The notes beneath the pieces were generated by a model. It was not told the origin of the DNA. It saw only the letters and a list, made by a program, of their open reading frames with translations, and made no database searches. The position numbers were made by a program, and so were the translations under genes. This document shows positions 53,562 to 62,710 of a stretch of DNA of 64,000 nucleotides, piece after piece; the first letter of the stretch is position 1; each line of letters opens with the position of its first letter. The stretch is from UBA3839 sp902776985 (GTDB lineage: Bacteria > Bacteroidota > Bacteroidia > Bacteroidales > Bacteroidaceae): contig CACYSD010000005.1 of the NCBI GenBank assembly GCA_902776985.1, positions 91,672 to 155,671 on the forward strand, given 5' to 3'.

Positions 53562-53593
53562 TTTGGGCATCCCGTGTTTTTTTCCTAATTTTG
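53562..53593 (+). promoter_or_regulatory. Promoter of the queuosine operon
   Basis: TTTG at 53562-53565, exactly 20 bases, then TAATTTTG at 53586-53593. Both elements match the consensus. The transcript should start near 53600, leaving a leader of about 66 bases that consists of two hairpins. Confidence 0.82.
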
Positions 53594-53615
53594 CAGCCGC
53601 TAAACAATTTACATT

Positions 53616-53661
53616 ACACCCAGTTTGGTGTCGTGTGCTTGGTAACCACGTAAAAAACAAG
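53616..53661 (+). promoter_or_regulatory. Class I preQ1 riboswitch-like leader
   Basis: After a hairpin ACACC-CAGTTT-GGTGT (53616-53631) comes a core like the preQ1-I aptamer. P1 is CGTG/CACG (53632-53635, 53647-53650). The loop TGCTTGGTAAC contains GGTAACC, close to the AGTAACC of the Thermoanaerobacter aptamer as I recall it. An A-rich tail TAAAAAACAAG ends at 53661. CTTG in the loop (53638-53641) pairs with CAAG in the tail (53658-53661), giving the pseudoknot helix P2. The tail ends 4 bases before the ATG of a queuosine precursor transporter, so ligand binding could block translation. P1 is only 4 bp. Confidence 0.7.
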
Positions 53662-53665
53662 ATTA

Positions 53666-54436
53666 ATGAATCAAAAAAACAAAGCAGAATTGAACAACAA
53701 AGAAGTTGTTCAAACAGTCAGTGAGCCTGTTACTGACAATAAACAAACAGTTAAAAATCATCAGGTAAGTGTCTACTTCATGCTATTCGGCATACTCTTC
53801 TGTGTATGTCTGGTTGCATCAAATCTCTTGGAAACTAAAATCGTACAGGTCGGAAGTTTTTCCATGACTGCAGGATTCATAGTTTTTCCCATCTCTTATA
53901 TCATTAATGACTGTATAGCCGAGGTATGGGGATTTCGCAAAGCAAGACTTATTATCTGGATGGGATTCCTGATGAATTTCTTCGTAGTAGCACTTGGCGG
54001 TATCACCACCGCTTTGCCTTCAGCACCATTCTGGCAAGAGAATCAAGTACATTTTGAATTTGTTTTCGGCTTAGCTCCACGTATTGCAGCTGCAAGCCTG
54101 ATGGCATTTCTTGTAGGCTCTTTCCTTAACGCATGGGTTATGAGCCGTATGAAACTTCGCGATGGAGAACGTCGTTTCCCTTGGCGTGCAGTAATGTCAA
54201 CAATAGTAGGAGAGGGTGCTGATTCCATTATTTTCTTCCCGCTGGCATTTGGAGGGTTGATGGGATTGGAAGAGTTGCTAAAACTCATGCTTCTTCAGGT
54301 AACAGCAAAAACACTTTACGAGATTATCGCTTTGCCTCTCACAATTCGTGTGGTACGATATGTAAAACGTAAAGAAGGAGAATCGATTTACGACAATAAC
54401 ATTTCATACAATATCTTTAAGATCGGAAATATCTAA
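53666..54436 (+). CDS. Queuosine precursor transporter (YhhQ/VUT family)
   Basis: The 256-residue membrane protein has about six helices and belongs to the DUF165/YhhQ family: LFGILFCVCLVASNLLETKI, FIVFPISYIINDCIAEVWGF, and a late conserved VGEGADSIIFFPLAF. E. coli YhhQ imports preQ0 and preQ1. The first 30 residues are polar and look disordered. Position before queC and queF and behind a preQ1-like leader agrees with that role. Confidence 0.92.
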   Translation: MNQKNKAELNNKEVVQTVSEPVTDNKQTVKNHQVSVYFMLFGILFCVCLVASNLLETKIVQVGSFSMTAGFIVFPISYIINDCIAEVWGFRKARLIIWMGFLMNFFVVALGGITTALPSAPFWQENQVHFEFVFGLAPRIAAASLMAFLVGSFLNAWVMSRMKLRDGERRFPWRAVMSTIVGEGADSIIFFPLAFGGLMGLEELLKLMLLQVTAKTLYEIIALPLTIRVVRYVKRKEGESIYDNNISYNIFKIGNI

Positions 54437-54456
54437 TTAGTTGAGCAAATACGGCT

Positions 54457-55128
54457 ATGTTGAACAAAAATAAGGCAGTTGTTGTTTTTTCAGGCGGCCA
54501 GGACAGTACTACGTGTCTGTTTTGGGCAAAAAAACATTTTGCAGAAGTTTATGCTATTTCTTTCCGCTATGGACAGAAGCACGAGAACGAAGTGGAGATT
54601 GCCCGGGAAATTGCAAAAGAGGCAGGTGTGCCACTTGAAATCAAGGATGGATATTTGATAGGTCAGATAGGAGCAACTCATTGTTCGCTTACAAATCCTG
54701 ATATTGTCATGGATAAGGTGGTTCCGTCAGAATCCTTGCCAAATACATTTGTACCAGGACGTAATTTATTCTTCCTTTCTTTCGCTGCAGTATTTGCAAG
54801 GGAAGTAGGCGCTATGAACATTGTAACAGGCGTATCCCAAACTGATTTCTCCGGATATCCTGACTGCCGTGATTCCTTTATCCGGTCATTGAATGTAACT
54901 CTGAATCTGGCAATGGAAGAGCAATTTGTCATTCACACCCCATTGATGTGGCTCGACAAGTGTGAGACATGGCAGCTTGCAGACAATCTTGGAGTTTTTG
55001 ATTTAGTCCGGACAAAGACTCTGACCTGCTATAATGGAATTCCAGGAGACGGATGCGGTGAATGCCCTTCATGCAGACTTCGCCGTAAGGGACTTGAAAA
55101 ATATCTCTCAATACGTAACAAACGATAA
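54457..55128 (+). CDS. queC: 7-cyano-7-deazaguanine (preQ0) synthase
   Basis: The 223-residue protein has the PP-loop VVFSGGQDSTTCLFWA at the N-terminus and the four zinc cysteines in TCYNGIPGDGCGECPSCRLR at the C-terminus. It converts 7-carboxy-7-deazaguanine to preQ0 with ATP and ammonia. It lies 20 bases behind the transporter and 14 before queF. queD and queE, needed for de novo synthesis, are not in the window. Confidence 0.96.
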   Translation: MLNKNKAVVVFSGGQDSTTCLFWAKKHFAEVYAISFRYGQKHENEVEIAREIAKEAGVPLEIKDGYLIGQIGATHCSLTNPDIVMDKVVPSESLPNTFVPGRNLFFLSFAAVFAREVGAMNIVTGVSQTDFSGYPDCRDSFIRSLNVTLNLAMEEQFVIHTPLMWLDKCETWQLADNLGVFDLVRTKTLTCYNGIPGDGCGECPSCRLRRKGLEKYLSIRNKR

Positions 55129-55142
55129 AATCATTTCAGGCT

Positions 55143-55610
55143 ATGAACAAAGAACGAGAAACAGAGGGATTGCAAGCTCTGGGAAAAAAGACAGAATACA
55201 AACAGGACTATGCTCCTGAAGTACTTGAGACCTTTATCAACAAGCATCAGGACAATGATTATTGGGTCCAATTCAATTGTCCTGAATTCACCAGCCTTTG
55301 TCCTATAACTGGGCAACCAGATTTTGCTGAAATCCATATCAGCTATATTCCTGACGAGAGAATGGTTGAGAGCAAGAGCCTTAAACTTTATCTCTTCAGT
55401 TTCCGTAATCATGGTGATTTTCATGAGGATTGTGTCAACAAAATCATGAAGGATCTTATTAGTCTGATGAATCCAAAATACATCGAAGTCACCGGTATAT
55501 TTACCCCTCGTGGCGGTATCAGTATATATCCTTATGCCAACTACGGACGGAAGGGAACAAAATATGAGGAAATGGCAAACTACCGTCTCATGAATCATGC
55601 AATGAAATAA
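55143..55610 (+). CDS. queF: NADPH-dependent 7-cyano-7-deazaguanine reductase
   Basis: The 155-residue protein is the short (single-domain) QueF. It reduces preQ0 to preQ1. Visible are FNCPEFTSLCPITGQPDFA with the catalytic Cys, the QueF motif ESKSLKLYLFSFRNHGDFHE, and FTPRGGISIYPYANYG. Its product is the probable ligand of the leader upstream of the operon, giving a feedback loop by inference. Confidence 0.97.
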   Translation: MNKERETEGLQALGKKTEYKQDYAPEVLETFINKHQDNDYWVQFNCPEFTSLCPITGQPDFAEIHISYIPDERMVESKSLKLYLFSFRNHGDFHEDCVNKIMKDLISLMNPKYIEVTGIFTPRGGISIYPYANYGRKGTKYEEMANYRLMNHAMK

Positions 55611-55633
55611 TTTTGGTAAACTTGCTATGTTCA

Positions 55634-55665
55634 GTTGCAAGAATCCTGTATTTTTCATAACTTTG
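55634..55665 (+). promoter_or_regulatory. Promoter of valS
   Basis: GTTG at 55634-55637, 20 bases, then TAACTTTG at 55658-55665. The -7 is exact, the -33 core TTG is present. The ATG is 60 bases downstream. Confidence 0.68.
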
Positions 55666-55725
55666 CAACTTGAATTTTACAAAGTAAACTTTTTTTATAT
55701 AGAAATCACAATAGTTTAAGCCAAC

Positions 55726-58407
55726 ATGGAAATCAATTCTAAGTACGCTCCACAAGAAATCGAGAGTAAATGGTACAAATACTGGGAAGACAAGAGAATG
55801 TTCAGTAGTAAACCAGATGGACGCTCACCATTCACAGTCGTCATTCCTCCACCAAATGTCACAGGTGTATTGCACATGGGACATATGTTGAATGAAACCA
55901 TTCAAGACATCTTGGTGCGCAAAGCTCGTATGGACGGCAAAAACGCATGTTGGGTGCCAGGCACAGACCATGCATCTATTGCAACAGAAGCAAAGGTAGT
56001 AGGAAGACTGGCAGAGCAGGGAATCAAGAAAACTGACCTCTCTCGTGAAGAGTTCCTTAAGCATGCATGGGATTGGACTGATGAGCACGGAGGCATCATC
56101 CTGAAGCAGTTGCGTCGTCTTGGTGCAAGCTGCGACTGGGATCGTACAGCTTTCACTATGGATGAAGAGCGTTCGAAGAGCGTTATCAAAGTCTTTGTAG
56201 ATCTCTATCGTAAAGGATTGATTTATCGTGGTGTAAGGATGGTCAATTGGGACCCTAAGGCTAAAACAGCCCTATCTGATGAAGAAGTAATATACAAGGA
56301 AGAGCACTCTAAGCTCTATTATCTGAAATACAGACTTGCGGATGGAGAATCTATAAACGAAAAAGATTTTGAGGGTTCTGTCATTCATAAGGATTCCGAA
56401 GGATACTACGCAGTTGTGGCTACAACCCGTCCTGAAACCATCATGGGTGATACAGCTATGTGCATTAATCCTAAGGATTCCAAGAATGTATGGTTGCAGG
56501 GAAGAAAAGTTGTAGTTCCACTTGTTAACCGGGTGATTCCTGTAATCGAAGACGACTATGTAGATATAGAGTTCGGAACAGGATGTCTTAAAGTTACCCC
56601 TGCTCATGATGTAAACGACTACATGCTTGGAGACAAACACGGATTGCAAAGTATTGACATTTTCAATGACGACGGTACACTCTCAGAAGCAGCCGGACTC
56701 TATGTCGGAATGGACAGATTCGATGTTCGCCGCCAGATTGAACAAGACCTTGCAAAAGCCAATCTCCTTGAAAAGGTTGAAGACTACACCAACAAGGTGG
56801 GATGTTCAGAGAGAACAGGAGTAGCAATTGAGCCAAAGTTGTCTATGCAGTGGTTCCTGAAGATGAAGCACTTTGCTGACATCGCATTACCACCGGTAAT
56901 GAACGATGAAATCAAGTTCTATCCAACCAAATACAAGGTTACATACAAGAACTGGTTGGAGAATATCAAGGATTGGTGCATCAGCCGCCAGTTGTGGTGG
57001 GGACACAGAATTCCTGCATGGTATCTTCCTGAAGGAGGTTTCGTGGTAGCGGAGACAGAGGACGAAGCTCTTAGTCTTGCCCGTGAGAAGAGCGGCAATG
57101 CCAACCTTCAGCTTTCAGACCTCAAACAGGACGAGGATGCCCTTGACACATGGTTCTCTTCTTGGTTATGGCCAATCAGTCTGTTCGACGGAATCAACAA
57201 CCCTGGCAACGAAGAAATAAATTACTATTATCCTACAAGTGTCCTTGTAACAGGACCGGACATCATCTTCTTCTGGGTTGCACGTATGATTATGGCTGGT
57301 TACGAATACATGGGGACTATGCCTTTCAAGAGCGTGTATTTCACAGGAATCGTTCGCGACAAGCTGGGACGTAAAATGTCGAAGAGCCTTGGCAATTCTC
57401 CAGATCCACTTAAGTTGATGGACGACTACGGAGCAGATGGTGTAAGAATGGGTATGCTCCTTTCTGCACCTGCAGGCAATGACATCTTATTTGACGAAAA
57501 ACTCTGCCAAAACGGACTCGCTTTCTGCAACAAGATATGGAATGCATTCCGTCTTGTAAAGGGTTGGAATGTTGTCGATGAAACACCTTCTGTTGCATCA
57601 CGGCAGGCAGTCACATGGTTCGACGCTAAAATCAAGGCATCATTTACTGAGATTGAAGATCTGTACGACAAATACCGTTTGAGCGAGGCACTCATGGCTG
57701 TATTCAAATTGTTCACCGATGAGTTCTCAGGATGGTATCTTGAGATGATTAAACCTGCATACGGATCTCCAATCGACAAGCAAACCTACGATGCAACCCT
57801 GCGTTTCTTTGAAATCATGATGAAACTGATTCATCCGTTCATGCCGTTCATCACAGAAGAAATCTACCAGCAGATTTACGAACGCAAGGAAGGTGAATCC
57901 ATCATGACAGATATGCTGCATCACGATTCTGTTTCTGCAGCAGAAGAGGAATTGCTTAGCAGCTTCGAGACAATGAAACAGATTGTCAGCGGAGTTCGTG
58001 CCGTTCGCAACAGCAAGAACATTGCGCCAAAAGAAATGCTTGCTCTCGAGATAATCAAGTCTAATCCCGTAGAAGCACTTAACGACTTGATTAAGAAAAT
58101 GGCTAATGTCAGTGACATTACTGTTGTTGATTCCAAGACAGATGGCAGAAGCACATTCATGGTTGGAACTACCGAATATGCAGTACCAATTGGCAACCTT
58201 ATCGATGCAGATGCTGAAATTTCCAAGTTGGAGGCAGAGCTGAAACACCTCGAAGGTTTCCTCGCAGGAGTTGTAAAGAAGCTCTCCAACGAACGTTTCG
58301 TAAGTAATGCACCAGAACAGGTTGTCCAGCTCGAACGCAAGAAGCAGCAGGACGCAGAAACCAAAATTGCCACAATCAAGGCAAGTTTTTCTAAACTTAA
58401 GAAGTAA
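55726..58407 (+). CDS. valS: Valyl-tRNA synthetase
   Basis: The 893-residue class I synthetase has HIGH-type PPNVTGVLHMGHMLNE, an editing (CP1) domain around residues 190-350 (TTRPETIMGDTAMCINP), KMSKS in LGRKMSKSLGNSPDPL, an anticodon-binding domain, and a C-terminal coiled coil (from about 825: AEISKLEAELKHLEGFLAGV). It charges tRNA-Val. topB follows after 2 bases, so the two are cotranscribed. No T-box-like structure is visible in the leader. Confidence 0.97.
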   Translation: MEINSKYAPQEIESKWYKYWEDKRMFSSKPDGRSPFTVVIPPPNVTGVLHMGHMLNETIQDILVRKARMDGKNACWVPGTDHASIATEAKVVGRLAEQGIKKTDLSREEFLKHAWDWTDEHGGIILKQLRRLGASCDWDRTAFTMDEERSKSVIKVFVDLYRKGLIYRGVRMVNWDPKAKTALSDEEVIYKEEHSKLYYLKYRLADGESINEKDFEGSVIHKDSEGYYAVVATTRPETIMGDTAMCINPKDSKNVWLQGRKVVVPLVNRVIPVIEDDYVDIEFGTGCLKVTPAHDVNDYMLGDKHGLQSIDIFNDDGTLSEAAGLYVGMDRFDVRRQIEQDLAKANLLEKVEDYTNKVGCSERTGVAIEPKLSMQWFLKMKHFADIALPPVMNDEIKFYPTKYKVTYKNWLENIKDWCISRQLWWGHRIPAWYLPEGGFVVAETEDEALSLAREKSGNANLQLSDLKQDEDALDTWFSSWLWPISLFDGINNPGNEEINYYYPTSVLVTGPDIIFFWVARMIMAGYEYMGTMPFKSVYFTGIVRDKLGRKMSKSLGNSPDPLKLMDDYGADGVRMGMLLSAPAGNDILFDEKLCQNGLAFCNKIWNAFRLVKGWNVVDETPSVASRQAVTWFDAKIKASFTEIEDLYDKYRLSEALMAVFKLFTDEFSGWYLEMIKPAYGSPIDKQTYDATLRFFEIMMKLIHPFMPFITEEIYQQIYERKEGESIMTDMLHHDSVSAAEEELLSSFETMKQIVSGVRAVRNSKNIAPKEMLALEIIKSNPVEALNDLIKKMANVSDITVVDSKTDGRSTFMVGTTEYAVPIGNLIDADAEISKLEAELKHLEGFLAGVVKKLSNERFVSNAPEQVVQLERKKQQDAETKIATIKASFSKLKK

Positions 58408-58409
58408 AA

Positions 58410-60557
58410 GTGGTAGTTTGTATCGCCGAAAAGCCCAGTGTAGCTAAGGATATAGCACGTATTCTCGGAGCTAACCAGTCACACACAGGTTACATGGAGG
58501 GAAACGGCTATCAGGTAACCTGGACATTTGGACATTTATGCGAACTCAAACAACCGCATGAATATACCGAGCAGTGGAAACATTGGGATCTTTATGCACT
58601 CCCAATGATTCCACCGCGATTTGGTATTAGGCTTAAGGACGATGAAGGCATACAGCGTCAGTTTGCAGTTATTGCCAAACTGATGCAGTCGGCAGACAGA
58701 ATCATAAACTGCGGTGATGCCGGTCAGGAAGGAGAATTGATTCAACGGTGGGTAATGCAGAAGGCAGGAGCCAAATGTCCTGTGCAGCGATTGTGGATTT
58801 CCTCACTTACCGATGAAGCGATTCGGGAAGGCTTTCAGCACCTCAAAGATCAAGCAGATTATCAGTCTTTATACATTGCCGGATTGAGCCGTGCGATAGG
58901 TGACTGGTTGCTCGGTATGAACTGTACTCGACTATACACCGTAAAATACGGGCAGCAGAAGCAGATTCTTTCTATCGGACGAGTACAAACACCCACTTTG
59001 GCTCTGATTGTAAAGCGTCAGCAGGAGATTGACCAGTTCGTTCCAGAACCCTACTGGGTACTGTCAACCATCTATCGCGAAACCACATTCACCGCAACCA
59101 AGGGGAAATTCACCTCCAAGGAAGAAGGGGAGAGCTACCTGAAATCTGTTCAGAACCTTCCTTTCACGGTTACAGACATCAGTACGAAAAAAGGGACAGA
59201 GGCACCACCTCGTCTATACGACCTTACATCACTTCAGGTTGACTGCAACCGTAAATTCGGATATTCTGCCGAACAGACACTCAACCTGATCCAGGGGCTT
59301 TACGAAAAGAAATATACCACATACCCTCGTGTTGACACCACATATCTTACTGATGATGTCTATAAGCAGTGTCCCAACATACTGCAAGGTATTCGTGGCT
59401 ATGAACAGTTTACCAAGCCCCTATATGGCAAGAAATTAAAGAAATCATCCAAGGTTTTCGACAATTCCAAGGTCACAGACCACCATGCCATTATTCCTAC
59501 AGGACAGCCTGCCAACCATCTCACAGACATGGAACGCAACGTTTACGACCTCGTAACCCGCGCATTCATTTCTGTGTTTTATCCGGATTGCCTCTTCCTC
59601 ACTACTACGGTATTAGGACAAGTGCAAGGAGAACAACAGGCTGTTGAATTCAAGGCTACAGGAAAACATATAACTCAGATGGGGTGGAGGGAACTCTATC
59701 CCAAACAACAAAGTCAAAACCCGGAAGAGTCAAAGGACGAAGAATGTCTGCTCCCGGATTTCACAGTTGGCGAATCAGGAGAACACACTCCTCAACTGAC
59801 AGAAAAACAAACCACACCTCCACCATATTTCACCGAAGCATCATTGCTTCGTGCTATGGAAACCGCAGGAAAGCTGGTTGACAACGAAGAATTGCGTGAA
59901 GCATTGAAGGAGAACGGCATTGGTCGTCCTTCAACCCGTGCAGCCATCATCGAAACTCTCTTCAAGCGCCATTACATACGTAAGGAGCGGAAGCGTCTCA
60001 TTGCCACACCAACAGGTATCGAACTTATCAGCATCATTCATGAAGAACTGCTGAAAAGCGCTGAGCTTACAGGTATATGGGAAAAGAAACTAAGAGAAAT
60101 AGAGCGAGGTCAGTATGATGCCCATCAGTTCATCGACGAACTGAAAGAAATGCTTACTCAGATTGTAACGACTGTACGAAATGACAATCAGTCACGACGA
60201 GTTACAGTCATCAGCGATGAAGACCTCAAAAAGAGAAGCAAATCATCGTCCAGATCATCCTCAGCAAAAGCATCCGCTGGTGAGTCAAAAGCTACACAGA
60301 AAAATCCATCTGTTGGAGCACAGCATGTTGCAGGATTTCAGCCTCGCAAGAGCAACAAAGCTACAACTACACCTGCTTCACCATCGGCTGTTAACCAGGA
60401 GTCGGATAATCAGGACGAATGGATTGGGTTGCCTTGTCCAAAATGTAAGACAGGGCACATCATCAAAGGTCGCACTGCTTATGGTTGCAGTCGTTGGCGA
60501 GAGGGTTGTGATTATCGCCAGCCATTTCCAGAATCAGCGGGAGCAACACCTTCCTGA
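58410..60557 (+). CDS. topB: DNA topoisomerase III
   Basis: The 715-residue type IA topoisomerase starts at GTG, 2 bases after the valS stop. A TOPRIM domain comes first (VCIAEKPSVAKDIARILG, NCGDAGQEGELIQRWV). The active-site Tyr is in TTYPRVDTTYLTDD, and the conserved GIGRPSTRAAIIETL is near residue 510. After a Ser/Lys-rich linker (610-665) comes a Cys4 zinc ribbon (LPCPKCKTGHI...YGCSRWREGCDYRQPF). The last 95 bases overlap the convergent esterase gene and encode the second half of this ribbon. Confidence 0.95.
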   Translation: MVVCIAEKPSVAKDIARILGANQSHTGYMEGNGYQVTWTFGHLCELKQPHEYTEQWKHWDLYALPMIPPRFGIRLKDDEGIQRQFAVIAKLMQSADRIINCGDAGQEGELIQRWVMQKAGAKCPVQRLWISSLTDEAIREGFQHLKDQADYQSLYIAGLSRAIGDWLLGMNCTRLYTVKYGQQKQILSIGRVQTPTLALIVKRQQEIDQFVPEPYWVLSTIYRETTFTATKGKFTSKEEGESYLKSVQNLPFTVTDISTKKGTEAPPRLYDLTSLQVDCNRKFGYSAEQTLNLIQGLYEKKYTTYPRVDTTYLTDDVYKQCPNILQGIRGYEQFTKPLYGKKLKKSSKVFDNSKVTDHHAIIPTGQPANHLTDMERNVYDLVTRAFISVFYPDCLFLTTTVLGQVQGEQQAVEFKATGKHITQMGWRELYPKQQSQNPEESKDEECLLPDFTVGESGEHTPQLTEKQTTPPPYFTEASLLRAMETAGKLVDNEELREALKENGIGRPSTRAAIIETLFKRHYIRKERKRLIATPTGIELISIIHEELLKSAELTGIWEKKLREIERGQYDAHQFIDELKEMLTQIVTTVRNDNQSRRVTVISDEDLKKRSKSSSRSSSAKASAGESKATQKNPSVGAQHVAGFQPRKSNKATTTPASPSAVNQESDNQDEWIGLPCPKCKTGHIIKGRTAYGCSRWREGCDYRQPFPESAGATPS

Positions 60558-61086
60558 TAACCTTCTCATTTAAGCGGTGTTCACCTTCGAAGCGAATGGC
60601 GTGAGGATAGTGTTTGTGAAACAAATCATAAGTCTTCACCATAGGATCGTTGATTCCGAATAATCCATAGCAGTGTTCACGATCCCAATCAGTAATATCC
60701 TTGAATTGCTGACGTTCCATCTGATTGTGATGCTGGATGATGTCACGAGTTATTCTGAATGTTTTCTGATTATCCTTACGTCGGTTGAAGAATTTATGTT
60801 CACCAGTCTTCAACACACTGCTCATTGTTGACATATTAAGTGCTGGATTCACACAAATTCTTACGAATCCACGCATTTGCTGAGCATACATTCCACCCAT
60901 ACTTGTTCCTACTACAATGTCAGGTTGTTCATCCTCACACAGTTTTTTAAGAAAGGGTAGTGCTTCCACCGGATCAATTGGAATGTCCGGAGCAATAATT
61001 GTTGCATCAGGCAACAGGTTACGCAGTGTCTCTACTGTACCGCTCGCACCCGATGAACCGAATCCATGAAAGTAAACTATTTTCAT
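60463..61086 (-). CDS. YqiA/YcfP-type alpha/beta-hydrolase
   Basis: The 207-residue protein starts MKIVYFHGFGSSGASGT and has the nucleophile elbow VGTSMGGMYAQQM with the catalytic Ser, a late Asp in FGINDPMVKTYD and a His in FEGEHRLNEKV. It belongs to the YqiA/UPF0227 group of small esterases. Its last 31 residues are encoded opposite the end of topB and look poorly structured (ending CNHKQCDL), so the catalytic core ends before the overlap. Confidence 0.87.
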   Translation of the reverse strand: MKIVYFHGFGSSGASGTVETLRNLLPDATIIAPDIPIDPVEALPFLKKLCEDEQPDIVVGTSMGGMYAQQMRGFVRICVNPALNMSTMSSVLKTGEHKFFNRRKDNQKTFRITRDIIQHHNQMERQQFKDITDWDREHCYGLFGINDPMVKTYDLFHKHYPHAIRFEGEHRLNEKVIRKVLLPLILEMAGDNHNPLANDCNHKQCDL

Positions 61087-61116
61087 TGCTTCTAATTCTA
61101 CGTTAAGTTTAATATA

Positions 61117-61148
61117 TAAAAAAAATGCCTCTCTTCACAGAGAAGCAT
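61117..61148 (-). terminator. Terminator of the nhaA transcript
   Basis: On the minus strand ATGCTTCTCT/AGAGAGGCAT (one mismatch, loop GTGA) is followed by eight T. It lies between nhaA and the esterase gene on the same strand. Confidence 0.8.
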
Positions 61149-61257
61149 TTAAGGAGTTAGTATTAGTTATTTAAGGTAAAAAGATAGTGTTTATTTTAGG
61201 ATTACTTTGCAAATTTAATCCAAATCTTAATTACCTCCAAATAATTAATACAAAAGT

Positions 61258-62682
61258 TTAACTTTTATTGCTTCTCGCTTTAATTTTGTTTAAGAATACA
61301 ATCAAAAGACTGCCGAGAATGCCTGCGCAAAGCGATCCAAGCAGCACAGCTATCTTTCCTTGAGAACGCAATTCTTCGGTTATAGCATGAGTATTTTCTC
61401 CAAACGAGAGGGTATCGACGAATATACTCATCGTGAAACCAATACCTCCCAGACATGCTACTGCAAAGAGCATTTGCCATGTAGATTTCGATGGCATTTC
61501 GCCAACTTTCATCTTAACAGCAATAAACGAAGCCAAGGTGATTCCTATAGGCTTACCAAGCAGCAGACCGAAGAATACACCCATGCCAACGCTACCAAGT
61601 TCTGGAGAGTGCTGGAATACGTTGAAATAACTGATATCTGGAATCTCAACGCCAGCATTGGCCAGTGCGAAAATTGGCATAATCACAAAGTTCACCCAAG
61701 GCGACAATGCATGTTCAAGCTGATAGCTCATACCCATGGCGTTCTGGCTAATACAGCTCATACGGCGTAAACAGTGGCGCTGAAGCTCGTTAGGGAATGG
61801 CAGGCCTTCATCCTCGTCTAATTCTTCGTAGTCATCAAGACGCTTATGGTACATTTTGTCCTTGCACTTCAGGTATTGATGGCTGTAACGAGGCTCCATA
61901 GGAATCAATAACGCCATCACCACACCCGACATCGTAGCATGAATACCTGCATAATAGAAGAGGAACCATACAGCTATCGCCGGTACCATATAATAGCTCT
62001 TGCGTTTCTCTCCTAAGAGATTCATTATAATGATAAAGGCTATAAGAATCAAAGCAATAATAAGTAACACACCATCTATGTGACCTCCATAGAAGAATGC
62101 CACAACTAGAATTGCGCCCAGGTCATCGGCAATAGCAAGAGCCGTAAGGAACACTTTCAGCGATACAGGTACACGATTGCCAAGAATCGACATAATGCCT
62201 ATGGCAAACGCAATATCCGTGGCTGTAGGGATTCCCCAACCCGACGATGCTAATGTACCATTATTTATAAAGAAATAGATTAATGCCGGTGCAGCCATTC
62301 CTCCTGCAGCTGCAATCACAGGCATCATTGCCTTTTTCACACTCGACAACTCGCCGCAAACCACTTCACGTTTGATTTCCAGACCAACAGTGAAGAAGAA
62401 CACCACCATCAGGATATCGTTGATAAACTTCTCTACAGTCAAATCCCTTGGAAACACCCAGTCGATGGAACCATCATGACTTTGAATCGACATAGACAAC
62501 TTTGTCTCAAGAAACTCATGATAGAATTCTTTAGTGAACGGCAGATTAGCCAGCAGCATTGCTATAACAACACAAAGCAGGAGGATTCCCCCTCCTGCCC
62601 ATGGTTGATTCATCAATGCGATACGGTTGCGCGATATTGTGTGCAATCCTTTCGTCCAAGAATAAGTAGGAATAAGTTTCAT
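61258..62682 (-). CDS. nhaA: Na+/H+ antiporter NhaA
   Basis: The 474-residue protein has about 12 membrane helices. It shows the ion-binding region FLTALAIADDLGAILVVAFFY with the two essential Asp, and the pH-sensor-like FFTVGLEIKREVVCGELSS. It exchanges internal sodium for protons. A cytoplasmic insert (about 275-315) is longer and more acidic than in E. coli NhaA. It lies 28 bases behind the SPOR lipoprotein gene and probably shares its promoter. Confidence 0.95.
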   Translation of the reverse strand: MKLIPTYSWTKGLHTISRNRIALMNQPWAGGGILLLCVVIAMLLANLPFTKEFYHEFLETKLSMSIQSHDGSIDWVFPRDLTVEKFINDILMVVFFFTVGLEIKREVVCGELSSVKKAMMPVIAAAGGMAAPALIYFFINNGTLASSGWGIPTATDIAFAIGIMSILGNRVPVSLKVFLTALAIADDLGAILVVAFFYGGHIDGVLLIIALILIAFIIIMNLLGEKRKSYYMVPAIAVWFLFYYAGIHATMSGVVMALLIPMEPRYSHQYLKCKDKMYHKRLDDYEELDEDEGLPFPNELQRHCLRRMSCISQNAMGMSYQLEHALSPWVNFVIMPIFALANAGVEIPDISYFNVFQHSPELGSVGMGVFFGLLLGKPIGITLASFIAVKMKVGEMPSKSTWQMLFAVACLGGIGFTMSIFVDTLSFGENTHAITEELRSQGKIAVLLGSLCAGILGSLLIVFLNKIKARSNKS

Positions 62683-62710
62683 GTAAAATATGATTAGCCT
62701 ACAAATCTAT

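Noticed and set aside
55613..55725. Possible T-box or amino-acid-responsive leader before valS
   Set aside because: I could not draw a specifier loop or T-box sequence. The 60-base leader is too short, and T-boxes are not expected in this phylum.
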